A stretch of 39,481 nucleotides of DNA, from contig CAJOGN010000036.1 of NCBI GenBank assembly GCA_905234245.1, positions 1 to 39,481 of the forward strand, read 5' to 3'. Origin of the DNA: an uncultured Lachnospiraceae bacterium (GTDB lineage: Bacteria > Bacillota > Clostridia > Lachnospirales > Lachnospiraceae). Below are positions 34,364 through 39,481 of this stretch, piece by piece. The position numbers and the translations under genes were made by a program. The notes under the pieces were generated by a model, which did not search any database, had not been told where the DNA came from, and saw only the letters and a program-made list of their open reading frames with translations. Positions within the stretch are counted from its first letter, which is position 1. Every line of letters begins with the position of its first letter.

Positions 34364-34732
34364 ATGGCTCGTATTGCAGGTGTAGATTTACCAAGAGAAA
34401 AGCGTATAGAGATAGGCTTAACTTACATCTATGGAATCGGTAGAGTTAGCTCTAACAAGATTCTTGAGGCTGCTAAGGTTGACCCTAATACGCGAGTAAA
34501 GGATTTGACAGATGACGAAGTTAAGAGAATCAGCGGTGTTGTTGATGAGACAATGACTGTAGAAGGTGATCTCAGAAGAGAAATCGCTCTTAACATCAAG
34601 AGACTTCAGGAGATTGGATGCTATCGTGGTATCCGTCATAGAAAGGGACTTCCTGTACGTGGACAGAAGACTAAGACTAATGCTAGAACACGTAAAGGTC
34701 CTAAGAGAACTGTTGCTGGTAAGAAGAAATAA
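34364..34732 (+). CDS. rpsM: 30S ribosomal protein S13
   Basis: 122 residues. [53 protein letters not shown] (read at 86-113) and a basic tail. S13 contacts the P-site tRNA and bridges to the 50S. GGAGGTG is 10 bp upstream. Confidence 0.99.
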   Translation: MARIAGVDLPREKRIEIGLTYIYGIGRVSSNKILEAAKVDPNTRVKDLTDDEVKRISGVVDETMTVEGDLRREIALNIKRLQEIGCYRGIRHRKGLPVRGQKTKTNARTRKGPKRTVAGKKK

Positions 34733-34756
34733 TAAAGAAAGTAGGTTAGTTTAGAT

Positions 34757-35149
34757 ATGGCTAAAGTTGCAAAGAAATCAACAAAAAAGCGTGTAAAGAA
34801 AAACGTTGAACGCGGACAGGCACATATCCAGGCATCTTTTAATAATACAATTGTTACACTTACAGATGCAGAGGGTAATGCTTTATCATGGGCAAGTGCC
34901 GGTGGTCTAGGATTTAGAGGTTCAAAGAAATCTACTCCATATGCTGCACAGATGGCGGCTGAGACAGCAGCTAATGCAGCGCTCATTCATGGATTAAAGA
35001 CAGTAGACGTATTCGTAAAGGGACCTGGTTCAGGAAGAGAAGCAGCAATTCGTGCACTTAATGCATGTGGTATTGATGTTACTTCAATTACTGACGTTAC
35101 ACCTGTTCCTCATAACGGATGTCGTCCACCAAAGCGTAGAAGAGTTTAA
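34757..35149 (+). CDS. rpsK: 30S ribosomal protein S11
   Basis: 130 residues. [44 protein letters not shown] (read in parts) and the C-terminal [12 protein letters not shown] are diagnostic. It lies in the 30S platform near the E-site mRNA. Confidence 0.99.
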   Translation: MAKVAKKSTKKRVKKNVERGQAHIQASFNNTIVTLTDAEGNALSWASAGGLGFRGSKKSTPYAAQMAAETAANAALIHGLKTVDVFVKGPGSGREAAIRALNACGIDVTSITDVTPVPHNGCRPPKRRRV

Positions 35150-35168
35150 TTAGGAGGGATTATCTAAT

Positions 35169-35762
35169 ATGGCAGTTAATAAGACACCTATCCTTAAGAG
35201 ATGCAGGTCTTTAGATTTAGAGCCAGCATATCTTGGATATGATAAGAAATCAAGAAGAAAATCAAACAGATCAGGACGTAAAAAGTCTGAATATGGTCTT
35301 CAATTAAGAGAAAAGCAGAAAGCTAAATTCATCTATGGCGTAATGGAGAAGCCTTTTAGAAATTATTATAAGAAGGCTGATAAGAAGAAGGGTATGACTG
35401 GTGAGAATCTTATGATTCTACTTGAGTCTCGTCTTGACAGCGTAGTATTCCGTATGGGATTTGCCAGAACTCGTAGAGAGGCTAGACAGGTTGTAGGACA
35501 CAAGATGTTCTTAGTAAATGGTAAGCCTGTTAACATTCCTTCATATCTCGTTAAGGCTGGAGATGTAATTGAAGTTCGCGAGAAGAGCAAGTCGCTCCAG
35601 AGATTTAAGGAGATTACAGAAGTTACTGGTGGAAGAATTGTTCCAGATTGGCTTGATGTAGATATCGATAACTTACAGGGAACTGTTAAGGAGATGCCTA
35701 CAAGAGATCAGATTGATGTTCCAGTAGATGAGATGCTTATCGTCGAGTTATATTCTAAATAA
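35169..35762 (+). CDS. rpsD: 30S ribosomal protein S4, zinc-free form
   Basis: 197 residues. No four-Cys zinc knuckle at the N-terminus (single Cys in [11 protein letters not shown]). The S4 RNA-binding domain starts near residue 90: [42 protein letters not shown]4 starts 30S assembly and represses alpha-operon translation in E. coli. GGAGGG precedes the ATG. Confidence 0.98.
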   Translation: MAVNKTPILKRCRSLDLEPAYLGYDKKSRRKSNRSGRKKSEYGLQLREKQKAKFIYGVMEKPFRNYYKKADKKKGMTGENLMILLESRLDSVVFRMGFARTRREARQVVGHKMFLVNGKPVNIPSYLVKAGDVIEVREKSKSLQRFKEITEVTGGRIVPDWLDVDIDNLQGTVKEMPTRDQIDVPVDEMLIVELYSK

Positions 35763-35811
35763 TACTGAGGTTTTGTAGCTGAGTATAATTCGGTGAAATG
35801 GAGGATTTTAA

Positions 35812-36765
35812 ATGTTTAATTTTAACAAACCTAACATTGAAATTGCAGAGATTTCAGAAGATAAGAAGTATGGAAAGTTCGTAGTAGAGCCACTCGAGAG
35901 AGGTTATGGAACTACACTTGGTAATTCTCTTAGAAGAATTATGCTTTCAACACTTCCTGGTACAGCAGTAAGCCAGATTAAGATTGATGGTGTACTTCAT
36001 GAATTAAGCACAATTGAAGGTGTTAAGGAAGATGTTACTGAGATAGTAATGAATGTTAAGGATCTTGAGCTTCGCGATGATAGTGATAACGATGAGCCTA
36101 AGACAGCTTACGTTGACTTTCAGGGTGAAGGCGTAGTTAAGGCTTCTGACATTGAATTCGGTAATGATATTGAAGTAATCAATCCTGATCTTGTAATAGC
36201 TAACTGTGGACCTGGTGCTAAGTTCTATATGGAGCTTACAGTTACTAAGGGAAGAGGTTATGTGTCTGCTGAGAAGAATAAGTCAGAGGATACTCCAATT
36301 GGAGTAATTGCTGTTGACTCTATCTATACACCAATCGAGAGAGTTAATATCAAGGTTGAGAATACTCGTGTAGGAAATGTTACTGATTTCGATAAGCTAA
36401 CAATAGAAGTATATACTAATGGAACAATGTCTCCAGAGGATGCAATAAGTCTAGCTGCTAAGGTTATGTCTGAGCACTTGAAATTATTCATTGATATATC
36501 TGAAGTTGCTGCTAATGCAGAGGTTATGAATGTTCAGGAAGATGCTCCATCACCTGTTGCAAGTGATAAGAGCATTGACGACTTAGAGCTTACTGTTCGT
36601 TCATACAATTGTCTTAAGAGAGCTAACATTAATACTGTTGCAGAGCTTACTAATAAGACATATTCAGAATTATCTAAGGTTAGAAACCTTGGAAGAAAAT
36701 CTCTCGATGAGATCGTAGACAAGCTTCGCGAATTAGGAGTTTCGCTCGCAAGAGAGAATGACTAA
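35812..36765 (+). CDS. rpoA: RNA polymerase alpha subunit
   Basis: 317 residues. The N-terminal dimerisation domain has [28 protein letters not shown], and the C-terminal domain has [25 protein letters not shown] and [16 protein letters not shown] (helix-hairpin-helix contacting UP elements and activators). Usual length and place after rpsD. A 144-bp gap with a GAA-triloop hairpin separates it from rplQ. Confidence 0.99.
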   Translation: MFNFNKPNIEIAEISEDKKYGKFVVEPLERGYGTTLGNSLRRIMLSTLPGTAVSQIKIDGVLHELSTIEGVKEDVTEIVMNVKDLELRDDSDNDEPKTAYVDFQGEGVVKASDIEFGNDIEVINPDLVIANCGPGAKFYMELTVTKGRGYVSAEKNKSEDTPIGVIAVDSIYTPIERVNIKVENTRVGNVTDFDKLTIEVYTNGTMSPEDAISLAAKVMSEHLKLFIDISEVAANAEVMNVQEDAPSPVASDKSIDDLELTVRSYNCLKRANINTVAELTNKTYSELSKVRNLGRKSLDEIVDKLRELGVSLAREND

Positions 36766-36772
36766 TGCAGTT

Positions 36773-36785
36773 AGTGCGAAGCACT
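36773..36785 (+). repeat. Minimal GAA-triloop hairpin, copy D (rpoA-rplQ gap)
   Basis: AGTGC-GAA-GCACT is a perfect 5-bp stem with the same triloop as copies A and B. Further pairing (GAATGCT near 36793 with AGTATTC near 36816) follows. The core segment of the longer copies is not evident. Confidence 0.55.
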
Positions 36786-36909
36786 GACAATGGAATGCTA
36801 ATAAGACCACAGGCGTAGTATTCTAAGCCACAATTGTAGGAATTATATTGCAAGGAGAGTAAGACGCATGACGCATCTAATTGTAATGCCACAATAAGGA
36901 GGAAAAACA

Positions 36910-37431
36910 ATGGCAAAGTATAGAAAACTAAGTAGAACATCATCACAGAGAAAGGCTTTACTTCGTGGACAGGTAACACAGCTACTACATCATGGTAAGA
37001 TTGTTACTACAGAAGCTAAGGCTAAGGAAGTTGCTAAGATTGCAGAAGGACTTATCGCTCTTGCTGTTAAGGAAAAGGATAACTTTGACGAAGTAACTGT
37101 TCAAGCAAAGGTTGCTCGCAAGGATAAGACAGGCAGAAGAGTTAAGGAAGTTGTTGATGGTAAGAAAGTAACAGTATATGATACTGTTGAGAAGACTATT
37201 AAGAAGGACCAGCCTTCAAGACTACATGCACGTAGACAGATGCTTAAGGTTCTCTATCCTGTACAGGAAGAGGATAGCAACAAGAAGATGAAGAAAGTAG
37301 ATATGCCTAACAAGTTATTCGACGACATCGCTCCTAAGTATGTTGATCGTAAAGGCGGATATACAAGAATTATCAAAATTGGCCAACGTAAGGGTGATGG
37401 TGCTTTAGAAGTAGTTCTTGAACTTGTATAG
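36910..37431 (+). CDS. rplQ: 50S ribosomal protein L17, long form
   Basis: 173 residues against about 115-130 usually. The start ([31 protein letters not shown], read in parts) and end ([25 protein letters not shown]) are canonical. The extra 45 or so residues lie in the middle, about 78-135 ([15 protein letters not shown] to [13 protein letters not shown]), highly charged. AAGGAGG precedes the ATG. Last gene of the cluster, followed by a strong terminator. Confidence 0.98.
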   Translation: MAKYRKLSRTSSQRKALLRGQVTQLLHHGKIVTTEAKAKEVAKIAEGLIALAVKEKDNFDEVTVQAKVARKDKTGRRVKEVVDGKKVTVYDTVEKTIKKDQPSRLHARRQMLKVLYPVQEEDSNKKMKKVDMPNKLFDDIAPKYVDRKGGYTRIIKIGQRKGDGALEVVLELV

Positions 37432-37440
37432 TATTTAAAA

Positions 37441-37466
37441 GCAAGACCTTATGGTCTTGCTTTTTT
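37441..37466 (+). terminator. Terminator of the ribosomal operon
   Basis: GCAAGACC 37441-37448 pairs with GGTCTTGC 37453-37460 (8 bp, loop TTAT), preceded by A4 and followed by T6. Confidence 0.95.
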
Positions 37467-37470
37467 GTAG

Positions 37471-37476
37471 TATAAT
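37471..37476 (+). promoter_or_regulatory. -10 element of murI
   Basis: A perfect TATAAT five bases after the terminator T-run. The -35 would fall in the terminator hairpin and has no good consensus match (TTATGG at 37449-37454, spacer 16). Confidence 0.5.
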
Positions 37477-37481
37477 AGAGG

Positions 37482-37548
37482 GGAATTGCTATAAAATATC
37501 CGCACACTCATAAAGGAAATCGTTTAGCGGATATTTTATAACAATTCC
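37482..37548. repeat. 67-bp long palindrome in the murI leader
   Basis: GGAATTG (37482-37488) and TATAAAATATCCGC (37490-37503) pair with GCGGATATTTTATA (37527-37540) and CAATTCC (37542-37548). That is 21 bp with one C-A mismatch and a 23-nt loop. If transcription starts near 37483 the whole hairpin forms the 5' end of the murI mRNA. Confidence 0.8.
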
Positions 37549-37574
37549 TTGCGCTAGTATAAAAAAGGAAAGAT

Positions 37575-38408
37575 ATGGGTAATACTAATTACAAGATTCA
37601 AAAACAAAATAGAATAGATGATGAGGGAGTGGAGTTAAGGCGCCAACCCATAGGAGTCTTCGATTCGGGGGTTGGTGGGATTAGTGTACTTAGAGAGTGC
37701 GTCAAGATAATGCCTAATGAGGATTTTATCTATTATGGTGACTCTAAAAATGCGCCCTATGGAACGAAACCAACAGAGGTTGTTCGAGAGTTGACAATTG
37801 CACAGGTCAAGAGATTCCTTGAGATACCAATTAAGGGTTGTGTGATTGCCTGTAATTCGGCTACATCAGCAGCGGTTAGAGTCCTTAGAGAGATGTATCC
37901 TGAGCTTCCTCTCGTAGGAATTGAGCCGGCTCTTAAGCCTGCATCTCTGTATAAGAGGGATCCAAGAGTTCTTGTGCTTGCGACTCCTATGACAATTAAG
38001 GAAGAGAAGTTCAAGAATCTTCTTGCCAAATACGAAGACAAGGCCACAATTTATGGTTTGCCTTGCCCAGGGCTTATGGAGTATGTTGAAGAAGGAAAAT
38101 ACGATACTTCCGAGGTGAGCAATTTCTTAGAGGAGCTACTGGCTCCATACAGAGGAGGGGTAATCGATGCAGTTGTATTAGGCTGTACCCATTATCCTTT
38201 TGTTAAGGATAAGATAAGTCAGGTTCTAGGCCCGGGAGTCAGAGTCTTCGACGGCGGTGAAGGTACTGCCAGGGAGATGAGAAGAAGAATTGACGTGGCA
38301 GGATTACTTACAGATAAGACTACCAGGGGCGAAGTGATTTTCGAGAATAGTAGCGATGATAAGAGCAAAATAAAGCTTTGTAATAGATTGTTAAATATGT
38401 ACCAATAA
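37575..38408 (+). CDS. murI: Glutamate racemase
   Basis: 277 residues; makes D-glutamate for peptidoglycan. Catalytic pair Cys93 (VIACNSATSAA) and Cys204 (LGCTHYPF), with IGVFDSGVGGISVLR (Asp30) and YYGDSKNAPYGTKP. The N-terminal extension of about 24 residues before PIGVFDSG is polar and longer than usual. AAAGGAAAG precedes the ATG; a later start is conceivable but has no better site. Confidence 0.97.
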   Translation: MGNTNYKIQKQNRIDDEGVELRRQPIGVFDSGVGGISVLRECVKIMPNEDFIYYGDSKNAPYGTKPTEVVRELTIAQVKRFLEIPIKGCVIACNSATSAAVRVLREMYPELPLVGIEPALKPASLYKRDPRVLVLATPMTIKEEKFKNLLAKYEDKATIYGLPCPGLMEYVEEGKYDTSEVSNFLEELLAPYRGGVIDAVVLGCTHYPFVKDKISQVLGPGVRVFDGGEGTAREMRRRIDVAGLLTDKTTRGEVIFENSSDDKSKIKLCNRLLNMYQ

Positions 38409-38435
38409 TGACACACATATATGGCTTATAATGTA

Positions 38436-38464
38436 TTGAAAAATAAAAACATTTGTTATATATT
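38436..38464 (+). promoter_or_regulatory. Promoter of the antiporter gene
   Basis: TTGAAA (38436-38441), a 17-bp spacer and TATATT (38459-38464), about 40 bp before the start codon. Confidence 0.65.
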
Positions 38465-38505
38465 ATTAGTTAAATGAGATGTTTTGACAGAAAGAGGGTA
38501 TCATT

Positions 38506-39481
38506 ATGGATTACACATTTTTATTAGGGATTGCGTTAATATTTTTAGCCACCAAGCTACTGGGAATTCTATGTAAGAAGATACATTTGCCAGAGGTAGT
38601 AGGAGCGTTGGTGGCAGGAATTATTATCGGTCCTTCCTTACTTGGTATTGTTAATTTTGAAGGAGATAGTGGAATATTCCTTGAGTATGCCGCAGAGGTA
38701 GGTGTTGTTCTCCTTATGTATGGTGCAGGTCTTGAGACTGACCTTACTGAGATGAAGAAGAATGCTGTTGCATCCTTCGTTGTAGCAGTAATTGGCGTTG
38801 TATTACCACTTGGATTAGGAGCAGGTGCCTATGCATTATTCTTCCATGAGAATATTGCAGATCATCACGAGCTTCTTAAATGTTTATTTGTAGGTGTTGT
38901 ATTAACAGCCACATCAGTTAGTATTACGGTGCAGACCCTGCGAGAGATGGGCAAGTTAAAAGGAGCCGTGGGTACCACCATTCTTGGAGCGGCTGTTATT
39001 GATGATATCTTAGGTATTATTGTACTTACAATCGTATCTAGTATGACAGACCCTAATGTTGATATTGGTGGCGTATTCATTAAGATTGGAATATATGCTG
39101 TCGTACTAGTTGTACTATTCTTCGTAGTCAAATTCTCAGAGCCGTTTCTTGCTACGAGAGATGGTAAGAGAAGAGCGTCAATTTTCGGAATGGCATTTTG
39201 CTTCCTATTAGCATTTGGTTCAGAAGAGCTATTCGGAATCGCTGATATTACAGGTGCTTATTTCGCAGGATTAATGCTATGTAACTCTAAGATAAGTCAT
39301 TATCTTGATGTTAGAGTTGAGACAATTAATAACCATTTCTTCAGCCTCATATTCTTCGCAAGTATAGGTATTAAGGCTACATTCTCCGGAATGAGTTCGT
39401 CACTGATAGTATTTACAATTGTTCTGACGCTTGTTGCCATTATATCCAAGCTTGTTGGCTGCGGACTCGGCTCGAAGATAT
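38506..39481 (+). CDS. Cation/proton antiporter, CPA2 family (partial, runs off the edge)
   Basis: 325 codons from ATG 38506 remain open at the window edge, so the C-terminus is missing. It has many membrane helices: LPEVVGALVAGIIIGPSLLG, YGAGLETDLTEMKKNA, TATSVSITVQTLREMGKL and the ion-binding AAVIDDILGIIVL, whose Asp-Asp pair is typical of electrogenic Na+/H+ exchangers such as NapA. GADITGAYFAGL-like and FFASIGIKATF segments follow. AGAGGG lies 7 bp upstream. It likely exchanges Na+ or K+ for H+; whether a TrkA-N or other cytosolic domain follows cannot be seen. Confidence 0.93.
   Translation, partial: MDYTFLLGIALIFLATKLLGILCKKIHLPEVVGALVAGIIIGPSLLGIVNFEGDSGIFLEYAAEVGVVLLMYGAGLETDLTEMKKNAVASFVVAVIGVVLPLGLGAGAYALFFHENIADHHELLKCLFVGVVLTATSVSITVQTLREMGKLKGAVGTTILGAAVIDDILGIIVLTIVSSMTDPNVDIGGVFIKIGIYAVVLVVLFFVVKFSEPFLATRDGKRRASIFGMAFCFLLAFGSEELFGIADITGAYFAGLMLCNSKISHYLDVRVETINNHFFSLIFFASIGIKATFSGMSSSLIVFTIVLTLVAIISKLVGCGLGSKI

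Overview
The window is AT-rich Gram-positive chromosome, most likely from a Lachnospiraceae (Clostridia) relative of Butyrivibrio, Pseudobutyrivibrio or Roseburia. The reasons are the S10-spc-alpha gene order with a KOW-domain gene between adk and infA, zinc-form S14 and adenylate kinase, strong AGGAGG ribosome binding sites, sigma-A type promoters, and a riboswitch-controlled ECF transporter. The genus is inference; no rRNA or tRNA gene is present to anchor it.

Layout: (1) 1-3408, the tail of an EAL-domain gene, then a tight operon of an HD-domain protein, a secreted coiled-coil NlpC/P60 peptidoglycan hydrolase, a membrane-anchored SurA-N-like protein and a methionine aminopeptidase with an N-terminal SEC-C zinc motif. 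(2) 3409-4403, about 1 kb without protein genes; the minus strand has a near-consensus promoter, many nested helices, a pseudoknot and a terminator whose stem pairs fully only on that strand, so a structured ncRNA of about 710 nt is predicted. (3) secA, 4404-6968. (4) 6989-12629, a cobalamin riboswitch and terminator followed by a DUF4430 protein, EcfT, a fused EcfA-EcfA, an ECF S component and a secreted alpha/alpha-barrel protein. The two flanking proteins correspond to the two domain types of animal transcobalamin/intrinsic factor, which suggests a split corrinoid-capture system feeding an ECF importer. (5) A Nif11-like small protein, uvrB, then exported or membrane-bound enzymes: an endonuclease/phosphatase-family protein, a lipoprotein MTA/SAH nucleosidase, a PAP2 phosphatase and a frameshifted 5'-nucleotidase. 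(6) 19889-21893, a Thr-rich lipoprotein, an ATPase remnant, a short acetyltransferase, a 74-bp tandem repeat, and the promoter and long leader of the S10 operon. (7) 21894-37431, the ribosomal superoperon rpsJ to rplQ including secY, adk, infA and rpoA. (8) murI and a truncated cation/proton antiporter gene.

Two features stand out. One is the large minus-strand RNA beside secA. The other is a family of palindromic intergenic elements, built from hairpins with a GAA triloop and changing stem sequences, that sit in the S10 leader and in gaps of the ribosomal operon (rpsH-rplF, secY-adk, rpoA-rplQ). The map gene is absent from its usual place between adk and infA and lies in the first operon instead.
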